Shown: one piece after another, positions 37,222-45,818 of the stretch
How the letters are laid out: each line of letters opens with the position of its first letter
Numbering within the stretch: position 1 is the stretch's first letter
Origin: Nitrosovibrio sp. Nv6
GTDB taxonomy: Bacteria; Pseudomonadota; Gammaproteobacteria; Burkholderiales; Nitrosomonadaceae
Reading direction: 5' to 3'
Length of the DNA stretch: 64,000 nucleotides
Assembly (NCBI RefSeq): GCF_900110495.1
Contig: NZ_FODX01000001.1
Span: forward strand, 1,334,226 to 1,398,225
The notes under the pieces: model-generated
What the model was told of the DNA's origin: nothing
The model's database searches: none
What the model saw: only the letters and a program-made list of their open reading frames with translations
Translations under genes and position numbers: made by a program

Positions 37222-39213
37222 CTATGTAACCATCCAACTGATAAAGTCGGCACTGCCGCCATCTTGGATTCGTCTCAGTGCCGACTTGATCCTGGAATCG
37301 TTTCTCGAGACCTCAATTACGATAGTATCAATTGCCCTTGTTAGCGGGATCATTGCCCAGGTTGCCGCGAAGCGCGTCGCCCAAAGGGCGGGATCGGAAA
37401 TTCCGTCTTTATTCATCGGAGCACTTTTTTTCGCCAAAGCCAGCTTATGGTCATAAAACCTGTCGAACCCAAAATTAATCACTGTCCAGCCTTCTAGGCC
37501 GCGACAAGATTCATAGCGAACCAGCCTAAGCTGGGACAGATCAGAGGGCGGTAGGCGCCTTACCTCAGCATCCGTACCATTCCAAAGCGGCTGCCCTACT
37601 GCGAGGAATTTATCCGCTTTGTCAGCACAACTATCACGGTCGTCTGCGGCATCGCGCGAGGGGACGCAAGCGAGCATGTCGATTGGCTTGTTCCCCAGAA
37701 GTGAGCAGGCTTCCACCAGTTCTCCATGCAGGCCCTGATTGGCGAAGTAATCTCCCTCGACAATGATTACGCGCCCCCCAGGGATGTCGTCGTTTTCATC
37801 TAGCTCCCAATGCAAGAGGCCAAGTCCCATCGCCATGCGATTCGCAAAATGCGCTAAATTCCGTTTTAATCTGAAGCTTCGGGCGCACTGGACCAATTCA
37901 TATTCATCGTTTCGGAGACCCACTTTCCAATCACAATTGCGATTCTGCCGAATAAGCTGGTCACGTCCGTCGGCGACGACAAATTTCCTTGATGGGTAGA
38001 TCGTCCGAACAAAATCCCGCTCGAGATCAGGCCAATCTTGTGCCTCGTCGAGCAAAACGAGATCCCAGCTGAATTCTTCTGGCCTCGCGACAATCAACGC
38101 CGAAATGTCGTCGCGAGTAAGTGCCCCGTTCTTCAAATAATCTAGTGCTTGCCCGAGATATCCTTCATAGTCTTGCAGAAAATCCTCCGGTGCCTTGCTA
38201 TCCACGATGCCAACGAGCTTCAATAGCTTGAAAATGAAGGATTGGACCGTGTAAACCTGAACCGTGCCTTCTGCAATGTCGTCACGGATTCCAGTGAGCA
38301 CCAAGAGCCTCTCAATGTCCGATTTGAGCGCTCGGTTGTAGGTCAAGAGGATCGTGCGTAAACCCGCCAGGGAATACTTGTACGCCAGTCGTAGAAGGAT
38401 AATTGTCTTGCCAGTCCCGCCTCGCCCGGACAACAAGACCATTCGATTGCCCAGAACTTCGAGGAGCCGCTTGTCCAAGGATCCTTTGCAGACGGCTTCG
38501 ACTCGGAGCCGATCTAGGGCGGTCGGTTCTTGTCGCCTCGCAAGAATTTTTTCACAAGCCCTCACGCTCCAAGCTTGAGCGACCGAAGGCTCGTGGTCGA
38601 GGATGAGAACGTTTCCCTCCTTGCGGGGATGGTAGTTTACGATCACGGCGTTCAAAAGGTCGGTCCAAGTTACTCTGGCTGGTAATAGGTTGGTGATCGT
38701 GTTAGGAAGGGCATTTCTCTCTATGTTCCGCAGCCAAATTAGATTGGTAATCCAAGGAGCCACGACGTTGTGATGTTGGATATATCCTTTCAGGGCATAC
38801 TTTTGGTTTTCGCTTTGCCTTGAGGCATCGTGCCATTTCTTGCCATTGGAATAAAACACTGAAACGCGTCCGCCATCAAATCGAACATTTTGCTCGGGGT
38901 GATCCTTTACTTCGATCACGAGGCAAAGTGACTGTACGGAAATCTTAGTTGTAGCGAAGTGAAGGCCGGCACGAGAAGAACTTCTAAAACCGGGGCGAAA
39001 AACAGCCATAGGCAAATCGTGTTCCGCGATATCTGCTAAAACCACCAGATCCACATCACGCGTTTGTTGCCCGTAGCATTGAACGTTTGGGATGAGCGCG
39101 ATAGTTGATGTCTCGCTATCTGCGATCCACGGCCATGCAAGCAATATGGCCGATTCCAAGGCTTTGGCTGCGCCTGATTCTTCCGTATCGGAAAGTCCAA
39201 AGACAGTAATCAT
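37222..39213 (-). CDS. NERD nuclease-like / UvrD-family helicase fusion
   Basis: A 663-aa two-part protein and first gene of the defence operon. The N-terminal part (about 10-160) resembles a nuclease-related domain: R-D-V-D-L-V-V-L near 53 and L-V-I-E-V-K-D near 98 fit the D-x(n)-E-x-K catalytic pattern of restriction-like nucleases. The C-terminal part is a superfamily 1 helicase: G-R-G-G-T-G-K-T near 261, L-L-D-E-A-Q-D-W near 390, a C-R-G-L-E-G-W motif V near 575 and L-T-R-A-I-D motif VI near 626. It could cut and unwind invading DNA. It is not part of the Druantia type II gene set as I know it. No good ribosome-binding site precedes ATG 39213; two palindromes lie upstream. Confidence 0.88.
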   Translation of the reverse strand: MITVFGLSDTEESGAAKALESAILLAWPWIADSETSTIALIPNVQCYGQQTRDVDLVVLADIAEHDLPMAVFRPGFRSSSRAGLHFATTKISVQSLCLVIEVKDHPEQNVRFDGGRVSVFYSNGKKWHDASRQSENQKYALKGYIQHHNVVAPWITNLIWLRNIERNALPNTITNLLPARVTWTDLLNAVIVNYHPRKEGNVLILDHEPSVAQAWSVRACEKILARRQEPTALDRLRVEAVCKGSLDKRLLEVLGNRMVLLSGRGGTGKTIILLRLAYKYSLAGLRTILLTYNRALKSDIERLLVLTGIRDDIAEGTVQVYTVQSFIFKLLKLVGIVDSKAPEDFLQDYEGYLGQALDYLKNGALTRDDISALIVARPEEFSWDLVLLDEAQDWPDLERDFVRTIYPSRKFVVADGRDQLIRQNRNCDWKVGLRNDEYELVQCARSFRLKRNLAHFANRMAMGLGLLHWELDENDDIPGGRVIIVEGDYFANQGLHGELVEACSLLGNKPIDMLACVPSRDAADDRDSCADKADKFLAVGQPLWNGTDAEVRRLPPSDLSQLRLVRYESCRGLEGWTVINFGFDRFYDHKLALAKKSAPMNKDGISDPALWATRFAATWAMIPLTRAIDTIVIEVSRNDSRIKSALRRIQDGGSADFISWMVT

Positions 39214-40430
39214 AGATTATGAGGCCAGTGAGCTTCATTCGGTTTCTATATTGCAGACTTTTACTTTTCATATTGCAACTATGAAAAGTAAATAGTGACG
39301 TCACATGGGTCTCTGTGTAAATTTCTGCGCTCTACTGGAGCAGCTGAGGTATCGGGTTCGACAAATTTCATGAGAAGGGCTCGATCAAGATCGTTGGCTT
39401 TAAAGCAATCTGACTCGGCGGTTCCATTTGCTAAAGGTTGCTGCACACATAAATCTTAACAATTCAATCCTCTTGGCTTTTCCACGTTTTCATTATTAGA
39501 ATGTAAGACGCTCGAGTTAGGAGCCTATAATACTGATCCGATACATTTGCTGCCATTGGACTTTAGTCCAAGGAACCGCGAAGTAGAGCCAGCTCATCTT
39601 TTAGCTGAATTGGTTTCATTTGGCACTGGATCACATGTTCTCTGCATAGCTCCAATGGCAGAATTTTTTCTAGGGGAAAACCCGCGCCTAGAAAATTCAA
39701 TTATCTGGCCTATAGATCAATTCCTGCATTACTACTTGCGTCCTATTTGGTCGGCAAGTTGCGATACGAAACATAGCCGAGCTCTTTGCCGCCTACTTGT
39801 GTTTGTATACTTGTTTGACGTACGAGTGATTAATGGTGGCATTTGACGGTTGGCGCTGACTGTCGCACTATTTTATCTAACTCAGCAGTATTAGCTACTA
39901 TTCTGAAGTACACCTGAGTATCAGTGTGGGTATTAGGAAGAGATTAAGCATAAAAATAGAAAGTTAATTTAACGCTTGTTATGCAGCAATTGTTTCTTTG
40001 CGTATTGTCAGCTGTTAAAAGGAATTTTGACTTTTATCGATCTGTAGCGAGCATTTTTACGATATCCATTCGGTAATCCAGAAGCCTCTGGTTTGATAGT
40101 TGTTGCACAAACGGTCTTTTTTGGAGACCGTGAAAAACAGGTGGGCTTGGTCCATTCCCGACCGAAAGGGTCTCCTAAAACTATCTCCTGATATTCGCCC
40201 CCTCGAAAAGCTATAAATGCGCTGAGTTTCAAGAGAGCGATTAAAAATGAAAATTGGCCGGGCAAGCGAGATTGCGAGCAGCGTCGTCAGCGTATACGAT
40301 CGGGGTATCAAGGGTCGCCCTGGCTTGTGTGCGGCAGGAATCATACCCGCCACTGTCAGCAAGCCAATTGCGGCCCTTGCGTTTTCTGTAACCCTTGGTC
40401 GGCCTCTTCAAATCCTGATGGATCTGTAAT
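39214..40430. other. 1.2-kb A+T-rich region without a supported gene
   Basis: Between the defence operon and the satellite genes. It holds the operator-like palindromes at 39263-39304 and a small hairpin ACGGTCT/AGACCGT at 40111-40131. A 99-codon frame from a TTG at 39547 and a 60-codon frame at 40247 have no recognisable features. It may contain decayed genes or a non-coding RNA; I cannot tell. Confidence 0.4.
39263..39304. promoter_or_regulatory. Paired palindromes upstream of the defence operon
   Basis: A perfect 10-bp inverted repeat, ACTTTTCATA (39263-39272) and TATGAAAAGT (39280-39289) with seven bases between, is followed five bases on by the perfect 10-bp palindrome GTGACGTCAC (39295-39304). 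They lie 50-90 bp before the start of the NERD-helicase gene, where an operator would be expected. No regulator gene is beside them. Confidence 0.5.
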
Positions 40431-40649
40431 CTATCGCATCTTTCGGTAGATGAGTGTTCCGTTCCGTTGCTCTCTTAGCAACCGCGACAACTCACGCAAC
40501 ATAGGACGTATGCCACCTTTGAACGCGTTCCGTGCTGACGCTTGCCTACCCTCTGCCGTGCATGGTCCTGTTGATTTCTCCCACGGTCGCCATTGCCGGA
40601 TCATTTCCGATTGCCGTGCCCGTTGCTCGGGGGTCCACTGTCGTGCCAT
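40431..40649 (-). CDS. Small conserved hypothetical protein of mobile elements
   Basis: A 72-aa basic protein beginning with W-T-P-E-Q-R-A-R-Q-S-E and containing W-R-P-W-E-K-S-T-G-P and S-A-R-N-A-F-K-G-G. This pattern is one I recognise from small proteins in proteobacterial prophages and islands; function unknown. A good GGAG site precedes the ATG. Its first 104 bp overlap the end of the 226-aa gene in another frame, so the two are coupled. The protein is probably cytoplasmic and, from its charge, could bind nucleic acid (inference). Confidence 0.75.
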   Translation of the reverse strand: MARQWTPEQRARQSEMIRQWRPWEKSTGPCTAEGRQASARNAFKGGIRPMLRELSRLLREQRNGTLIYRKMR

Positions 40650-41226
40650 GTTGCATCTCCGCTAATAGTTCGTTTTGCTGAATTTCATTTTCTCCCGCGT
40701 GCGCGTACGTAACTGGCATAGCACTGCCATTATTCACCTGCTGATGTCCTTGCGAGATATTGGCTTGTTTCGCGTAAATCACCGGAGGATTCTTGATCGT
40801 TGACAACGTTTCCAGTGTTGCCCGGCACTGATTCTGTGCTCGGAGCGCCATTCGCATGAAACCTTCAAATTGCGGAAGCTGTGTGGCTAAAAAAGCTTTT
40901 TCTGTCAGCCGTGCAAATAGACTTTGCAGCGCCGTAGCCTGATTCATCAGCATCGCCTCCGCTTGCGCCAAGTCCCCCCGATTCACCGCCTTTGCCTGGT
41001 CGCGCAAGGTTCCCATCAAGGTGGGAACATCAATGCCCTTATCTACACCTGAGTTTTGCTCGACACCGTTAATTACCCGGTACGCAGCAAGCTCCGGAGA
41101 GGTTGTGAACCTTGCATACTTGCGCCCCCTTTCCTCCCCGGTTTTTCCATCTTCGCACTCCACTGCCTTTCGGGGGTATCCCTCAAGATTTGAAGGTGCG
41201 GCTGATTTTTTTCGTCTGCTTCCCAT
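40546..41226 (-). CDS. Conserved hypothetical island protein (226 aa)
   Basis: A 226-aa soluble protein without membrane segments. A central helical stretch (A-E-A-M-L-M-N-Q-A-T-A-L-Q-S-L-F) and a segment N-P-P-V-I-Y-A-K-Q-A-N-I-S-Q-G-H-Q-Q-V are the most distinctive parts; the latter resembles conserved hypothetical proteins of integrated elements in nitrifiers and other betaproteobacteria (from memory, not verified). AGGAGAGG lies just before the ATG. It follows the ATPase gene by 17 bp and overlaps the 72-aa gene by 104 bp. Confidence 0.75.
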   Translation of the reverse strand: MGSRRKKSAAPSNLEGYPRKAVECEDGKTGEERGRKYARFTTSPELAAYRVINGVEQNSGVDKGIDVPTLMGTLRDQAKAVNRGDLAQAEAMLMNQATALQSLFARLTEKAFLATQLPQFEGFMRMALRAQNQCRATLETLSTIKNPPVIYAKQANISQGHQQVNNGSAMPVTYAHAGENEIQQNELLAEMQHGTTVDPRATGTAIGNDPAMATVGEINRTMHGRG

Positions 41227-41243
41227 TACTTAGCCTCTCCTAG

Positions 41244-43022
41244 TTAATCTGCACCATATCCAGCCACGGTTCTAGACATCACGCCAGATTTATCGTCCTT
41301 ACCGTCCGCATCGCCGGAAGCCGCACCAGCGCTTGGTTTGGTCGCGGACGATAATGCAGACGATAGCTGTTTAACCTCGCATTGGCCGTCCTTCCGTGGC
41401 GGTGCGACAGACGGTCCATTTGAATTACCGTCAGCGTCCAAATTCCCGTCGATAGGCGGGTTGGACGGAGCGGACGATGCAGACGATGATTTCGCCTTAT
41501 ATTCCAGCGTCACTTGTTTGTCACCCTTTCGGCCCTTCTTGTGCCTAGTAAAGTTGATACCCGCCTCCTCCAGCGTTGCCTGAAGCACATTCATTTGACG
41601 CGTAAGGTTATTTGCTTGGCGAGGCCACTTCTCAGGCCGGGGCCCGGAGGTAGCCCCATTGAGCATGTTAAGCAATTCGGTCGCCGTACCTGTCCAGCAG
41701 ACCTGTTTTTTAATGAAATTGAGAATGGCGGTTGCAACCGGATCAGCTTGGAGCACCTCTTCCGTCTGGCGCGAAGCATGTTTCATAATAATGCTGAGCA
41801 TTCTCTTGGAACCGATCCCCGCGTATTGGGCGTACGCACAGGCAATACGAGTGAAATCGGCCATGCGCGCCATCCTGCTGAGTTTGACTGTGGGAAGATA
41901 CCGTAATGTCCCTGCGATCGCGTCCAGCAGCGCTCCGAACAGCATTGGCAAATCGGCGTTAAAGCCAGCCCAGAACGTTGTTTCGTCCATACGTTTGTTG
42001 GCTGGAATACGCTCCAGCTCGATCAGGAGCAGTCGATCTAGCAGATCGGGAGCATGAGTTGGGATGTTGATGCCTGTGATAATGATGGGCCGTTTGAAGG
42101 ACAGGATCACGTCCGAATTGTCGGAATACAATTCGCGCTTGGTAAACGCTCCACCTGTAACCCCACGGCAGAGCATATCCGCTGCCCAAGTCGGAATGCT
42201 GGTCAGGTTATCAAAGCACGGCACGCCGTGATGATCGAGAATTTGTGCGAGATCGGCGGGCGATTTCCCCAGATCAACCGATCCTGTCAAGCTTGGATCA
42301 ATAATGCCTTTGATGCATCGCGCCGTTGTCGTTTTGCTCGCGCCCTGCGGACCGTGGAAGGTGATGGCAGGCCGGGGCACGTTCGAGAATGCACAGGCGA
42401 CCAACCATGCCTCCATCAGGTACTGATCTTCTTTTAACTTGATTCTGAGGTGCTGATGTAAATCAGATAGCCTCCCCCCGCCAACCGGATCAGGCAGCGC
42501 CTGCTGGTGCGAATAACGACGAAACATGGCAGGTGGCTTGTCCACTATTTCCCATCCTGCAGCACTTACCTTTATCGCTCGCCAGCTTTTGTCTGTAAGA
42601 TCAATGTATATCTCGCCATCACGCATAGCGAAGCGGTTAGATAATTCCAGTTGAGGATTGTCGTACGTCGCCTTTGCCTCAAGAACGGACAGTGCCGTTG
42701 ATAAGGCTTCGTTGTTTGCCGCTCGCTCAGTTGTCTTGTAGAAAGTTCCGGCAAGCCACCTACGGAACGCCTTGCTGCGAAGCCCCAAAGTCAGCTGCAC
42801 CTGATTGTCGGTCACAACCGCATACCCGTCACAGCGTTCATCATGGAAAAACTCGCAGTGCCTCGCCGCGAGCTCGATCAGTGCATTTGCAGCTGATTTA
42901 TCCTCCTTGCCATCTTTTTTAGCCTGGCTGTCTGCATTGTTCTTTCCACTTGTGCCGTGCTCATAACGTGGAATCAGTGTGGCAACCTGATTGTTCTGCC
43001 GCTTCAAGGTATCACTTTGCAT
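41244..43022 (-). CDS. P-loop ATPase/helicase-like protein of satellite element
   Basis: A 592-aa protein from ATG 43022 (an upstream in-frame start at 43049 lies deeper in the preceding gene). Walker A reads H-G-P-Q-G-A-S-K-T-T near residue 230, followed by a D-N-L-T-S-I Walker B-like region, and I-I-T-G-I-N-I-P near 305 as a sensor-like strand. Such proteins, downstream of a CHC2 primase-type protein, serve as replicative helicases or DnaC-like loaders in phage satellites and integrated plasmids. The C-terminal 80 residues are Ser/Ala-rich and low in complexity. Its start overlaps the end of the CHC2 gene, indicating coupling. Replication role is inferred. Confidence 0.78.
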   Translation of the reverse strand: MQSDTLKRQNNQVATLIPRYEHGTSGKNNADSQAKKDGKEDKSAANALIELAARHCEFFHDERCDGYAVVTDNQVQLTLGLRSKAFRRWLAGTFYKTTERAANNEALSTALSVLEAKATYDNPQLELSNRFAMRDGEIYIDLTDKSWRAIKVSAAGWEIVDKPPAMFRRYSHQQALPDPVGGGRLSDLHQHLRIKLKEDQYLMEAWLVACAFSNVPRPAITFHGPQGASKTTTARCIKGIIDPSLTGSVDLGKSPADLAQILDHHGVPCFDNLTSIPTWAADMLCRGVTGGAFTKRELYSDNSDVILSFKRPIIITGINIPTHAPDLLDRLLLIELERIPANKRMDETTFWAGFNADLPMLFGALLDAIAGTLRYLPTVKLSRMARMADFTRIACAYAQYAGIGSKRMLSIIMKHASRQTEEVLQADPVATAILNFIKKQVCWTGTATELLNMLNGATSGPRPEKWPRQANNLTRQMNVLQATLEEAGINFTRHKKGRKGDKQVTLEYKAKSSSASSAPSNPPIDGNLDADGNSNGPSVAPPRKDGQCEVKQLSSALSSATKPSAGAASGDADGKDDKSGVMSRTVAGYGAD

Positions 43023-43443
43023 CGCTAATCCCTCCAGCAGCCAATGCATGGTGTATGCGGGTGACGGCCAGCATGAGACGATCGTGATCTATATCGGAAA
43101 GAGGACCGGCTAGCCGCGTTGTGGCTGCCGCTGCGACTACGAGTGCCTCGAAGGCGATACAGCGCAGAATGTCAGCAGCAGAAAAGGGTCGCCGTTCAGA
43201 TTTTCCCTTGCCATCCTTGATCTCACCTGACGGGAAAAGGTCAGTTAGCTGCAAACCAACAGAACTGACGACCTCGTGAACAGCACAACCGGCAAAGCAA
43301 TGCAGCAGAACGCGTCCATCATCCAATTCACGCAGAGCCAGTGAAGGATTGCGATCATCGTGTGCTGGGCATTTGGCCAGCCAGCGACCCGATCCCGTAC
43401 GTTTGACTTTATTGAGCAATGACAGCAAATGATGAATACTCAC
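43012..43443 (-). CDS. CHC2 zinc-finger primase-like protein
   Basis: A 143-aa protein whose N-terminal half is a CHC2-type zinc finger as in bacterial DNA primases: C-P-A-H-D-D-R-N-P-S-L near residue 24 and L-L-H-C-F-A-G-C near 47 provide Cys-His-Cys-Cys ligands. There is no TOPRIM catalytic domain, so it is a primase fragment-type protein that may recognise the origin and act with the ATPase downstream. The GTG start at 43443 overlaps the TGA of the AlpA-like gene. It belongs to a four- or five-gene operon from AlpA to the 72-aa protein. Confidence 0.82.
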   Translation of the reverse strand: MSIHHLLSLLNKVKRTGSGRWLAKCPAHDDRNPSLALRELDDGRVLLHCFAGCAVHEVVSSVGLQLTDLFPSGEIKDGKGKSERRPFSAADILRCIAFEALVVAAAATTRLAGPLSDIDHDRLMLAVTRIHHALAAGGISDAK

Positions 43444-43658
43444 GATTGCGTCCCACCTGTCATTTTGCGGCTTTGCTCAATACAACGTGCCTGCCATTCC
43501 GCTATTGATTGTTCTGTCCATGCTACAGATCGAGCACCGATGGAAATGGGGGCAGGAAATTCTCCGCGACGAATCGCTTCGTATATCCAGCTGCGAGAGC
43601 GGCCTGAAAGGGCTATTACCTTGGGAAGTCGAAGAAAGTAACGCAGTTGTTCAGCCAT
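43440..43658 (-). CDS. AlpA-family excisionase/transcription regulator
   Basis: A 72-aa DNA-binding protein of the AlpA/MerR-like winged-helix type. F-L-R-L-P-K-V-I-A-L-S-G-R-S-R-S-W-I-Y is the helix-turn-helix, G-E-F-P-A-P-I-S-I-G-A-R-S-V-A-W the wing, and W-Q-A-R at the end is typical. In P4 and other elements AlpA activates or acts as an excision factor for the cognate integrase. It heads the satellite operon; a cluster of inverted repeats lies directly upstream (43670-43858) and could be its binding region. Confidence 0.88.
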   Translation of the reverse strand: MAEQLRYFLRLPKVIALSGRSRSWIYEAIRRGEFPAPISIGARSVAWTEQSIAEWQARCIEQSRKMTGGTQS

Positions 43659-43669
43659 GATTTGTCCTA

Positions 43670-43741
43670 ACGAACAAGCCCGGATGCTCCGCGATGTTGC
43701 TGGTCTTGTTCGTACAGTTGAGGAATGCAGCGGAGCATTCC
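43670..43741. repeat. Nested inverted repeats upstream of alpA-like gene
   Basis: ACGAACAAG (43670-43678) pairs with CTTGTTCGT (43705-43713), and GGATGCTCCGC (43682-43692) pairs with GCGGAGCATTCC (43730-43741, one extra base). The two pairs interlock rather than nest, as in alternative structures or overlapping operator sites. Confidence 0.55.
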
Positions 43742-43818
43742 CGCAAACATTTACATGCAGTTAAATTGCCGCAGGGTTCATGGCGGCAAGAGATCAAGGA
43801 TAGGTGCGGGTTGAGCTC

Positions 43819-43858
43819 AATTGCCGTATTGCAGCTACGGCAATTCGCTACGGCAATT
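43819..43858. repeat. Triple AATTGCCGTA repeat
   Basis: AATTGCCGTA at 43819-43828 is inverted at 43836-43845 and again, in direct orientation to the second, at 43849-43858. Spacings are seven and three bases. All three 10-mers are perfect. They lie between the AlpA-like gene and the end of the 394-aa gene and may be iteron-like or regulator-binding sites. Confidence 0.6.
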
Positions 43859-43878
43859 TCCGGCAGCTGAATGAAGGA

Positions 43879-45063
43879 TTATTCGTCAGGTTGAAAAAAG
43901 CGATCCGCTGCTTCGTTGCAGCCGGGGAATTTCCTAAGGGCGGCTGCAACGGCGTCCAAGCTTAGCCCCCCGTGATCCTTTTCATGCCGATCCACCAGCC
44001 ATGCAGCAACATCATCGGGCCGCCACGACGATCCACCGGGCCCCTTCCTACCTTCACCGACGCGGCATCCTGCCAAACCGTTGCGGTTTGCTTCGCGCAT
44101 CTTATCCTTCCACCATTCGGCGTTTTCGTCTGGATCACGTTTGACTTTGAAGTACTGGATTATCTTAGCAGCAGTGGCAGGTTGGCAGGAATTGGTCGGA
44201 ACGCGATGTTCCCCTTTATTGTCCGCAGGGTTACAAGAGTTTAACTGGCGTTGTTTTACAAATTTTTCAAATTCTATAAGTGCTTCCCTACGAACAACCA
44301 AAGTGCTGTCCTTTGGCAATCGTCCTGCCGGATAAAAGCTATCTTCCTCAGACAGCGCTTTTATCGTTTGAAGAATCTGCTTTCTCTCTTTTTTGTGCGA
44401 ATCCAGTAATTTCTCAGCCTCTTCCTCGGGAATATCAGCAGCAGCTATTTGTTGCTTCAATTCCCTGTGTTCTTGATCCCAAACGGACGAATATTCTTTG
44501 ACGTTGAATTGTTCCTGTAGTTGATATAGCTCGCCGTCTCGTCCTTCAACCACCACGCCTTCCATCGCCGCTGAAATGAGATTGGGGCCGCCAGTCAGCT
44601 GTTGATATCGCTCCTCCACATCTATCATTTCGCCACCAATCATCGGCAAATCCCACAGTCCGCTAATAGTTTTAACCTTTCCACCAAATTTGACATAACG
44701 CTCATCATCCAGCTTCAGATTTCTAATCTTCAAGAACGGTTGCCCCTCCGCTTCTTCAGGCACGTCGGCCAGGAATCTGGCCGCTGTAGGGGGTAGCATC
44801 TGCCATTTCAACTCACCGGGTAACACCCCGGCTGCTATAGACGCTTCAATTTGGGAATGAGGGAATTGAATAATTTCACCGCGTTTTACTGTCGCGAAAT
44901 TTGGGAACCGAACCGATAACTTTAAATGGGCGTCGAGGGCGAATCTCAATATATCGGCCGCTCTCACGGTGGCAGGTATAACAGAGGAAAGATGGTGCGC
45001 TGCCTGCTCAAGCGGCAGCCATTCATTCAATGGAAAAGTTGGCGAATGTCCCATATCTTCCAT
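43879..45063 (-). CDS. Hypothetical island protein (394 aa), possible DNA-binding
   Basis: No family recognised. From ATG 45063 (GGGGG just upstream; a TTG nine codons earlier is less likely) the protein is 394 aa, soluble, with a W-L-P-L-E-Q-A-A-H-H-L-S segment near the N-terminus that resembles a helix-turn-helix beginning, a central charged coiled-coil (H-K-K-E-R-K-Q-I-L-Q-T-I-K near 225), and a C-terminal part containing R-P-D-D-V-A-A-W-L, again as in excisionase-like helix-turn-helix proteins. A regulatory or replication-initiator role is plausible. A perfect 16-bp inverted repeat lies about 90 bp upstream. Confidence 0.65.
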   Translation of the reverse strand: MEDMGHSPTFPLNEWLPLEQAAHHLSSVIPATVRAADILRFALDAHLKLSVRFPNFATVKRGEIIQFPHSQIEASIAAGVLPGELKWQMLPPTAARFLADVPEEAEGQPFLKIRNLKLDDERYVKFGGKVKTISGLWDLPMIGGEMIDVEERYQQLTGGPNLISAAMEGVVVEGRDGELYQLQEQFNVKEYSSVWDQEHRELKQQIAAADIPEEEAEKLLDSHKKERKQILQTIKALSEEDSFYPAGRLPKDSTLVVRREALIEFEKFVKQRQLNSCNPADNKGEHRVPTNSCQPATAAKIIQYFKVKRDPDENAEWWKDKMREANRNGLAGCRVGEGRKGPGGSSWRPDDVAAWLVDRHEKDHGGLSLDAVAAALRKFPGCNEAADRFFQPDE

Positions 45064-45090
45064 ATGTCCCCCATCATAATAACGTGACAA

Positions 45091-45818
45091 CTTCAGATAG
45101 GATTTTAGAGTGGTAAAAATAGGATGTCACCATATTTTTATAAGATAAGTACTTGTTGCGCAAACGCAATGTTTTTTCATTGCGTTTGCGCAATGCATTT
45201 AAATCCAGTCGAGATTAGTAGGAGGATTTTGTTTATAGAAAGGTAGAACCTGGGGTAGGAAACTTCGGGTTATTTGTCTGGCTACATCTCCTCAACCTGA
45301 AGCAACGTGGTTAAACCCGTCTCTCTTGGATTTCCCCTCCAAATACGCCTCGTTTCCAAAATTCCCGAATGACAGGTTGCTCCTACCCAACCCCAATCTC
45401 TTTTCTTTATTTTTCAGGATAAATGATCCTGAACGTTTCGGCTTTTTATCCGGCTATGGACCGGTCATTCGGAGAGGCCGGTACGAAAGCTAGCTAAATA
45501 CGTCGACGCGTACAAGGTTGAAAGTAGTCACGATGGACACGTTCTCACCATCGGGCATCGCATCCAAGGGATTAAACGGAGACGAGCACAAGCCCGAAAA
45601 GGCAAAGAATAGGGAGAACTGTTTTCAGCTGGGTTTGCTAATCTAATCGCACATTGGATCGCTATGCTGACAGTATCGAATGCAATGCAGAGGCGACAAT
45701 GGCAGGGAGTTGGAAAGCTCAGGAGCCTTGCGACAGGAGGATTCCGGTACTGTGACGCCTCATGTGCTCCTGGGAGCGGATCTCTCGACTCACTCTCAAT
45801 AGGAACGAAATGTGCCAA
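45091..45818. other. Non-coding region with a long inverted repeat
   Basis: About 730 bp between the integrase stop and the 394-aa gene. The dominant element is the 16-bp perfect inverted repeat at 45156-45193. A 96-codon frame at 45528-45818 on the minus strand has low-complexity Pro/Arg/Cys composition and no support. This may be the control or origin region of the element. Confidence 0.45.
45156..45193. repeat. Perfect 16-bp inverted repeat with T6 loop
   Basis: TTGCGCAAACGCAATG at 45156-45171, six T residues, then the exact reverse complement at 45178-45193. It would form a very stable hairpin in single-stranded DNA or RNA. The inner half of each arm also contains the palindrome TTGCGCAA. 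Confidence 0.85.

Noticed and set aside
39547..39846. A 99-codon frame in the region between defence and satellite genes
   Set aside because: Begins at TTG without a ribosome-binding site and resembles nothing known; may be a decayed gene but cannot be supported.
45528..45818. A 96-codon minus-strand frame directly before the integrase stop
   Set aside because: Composition (Pro, Arg, Cys rich) is unlike real proteins here, and no start signal is seen.
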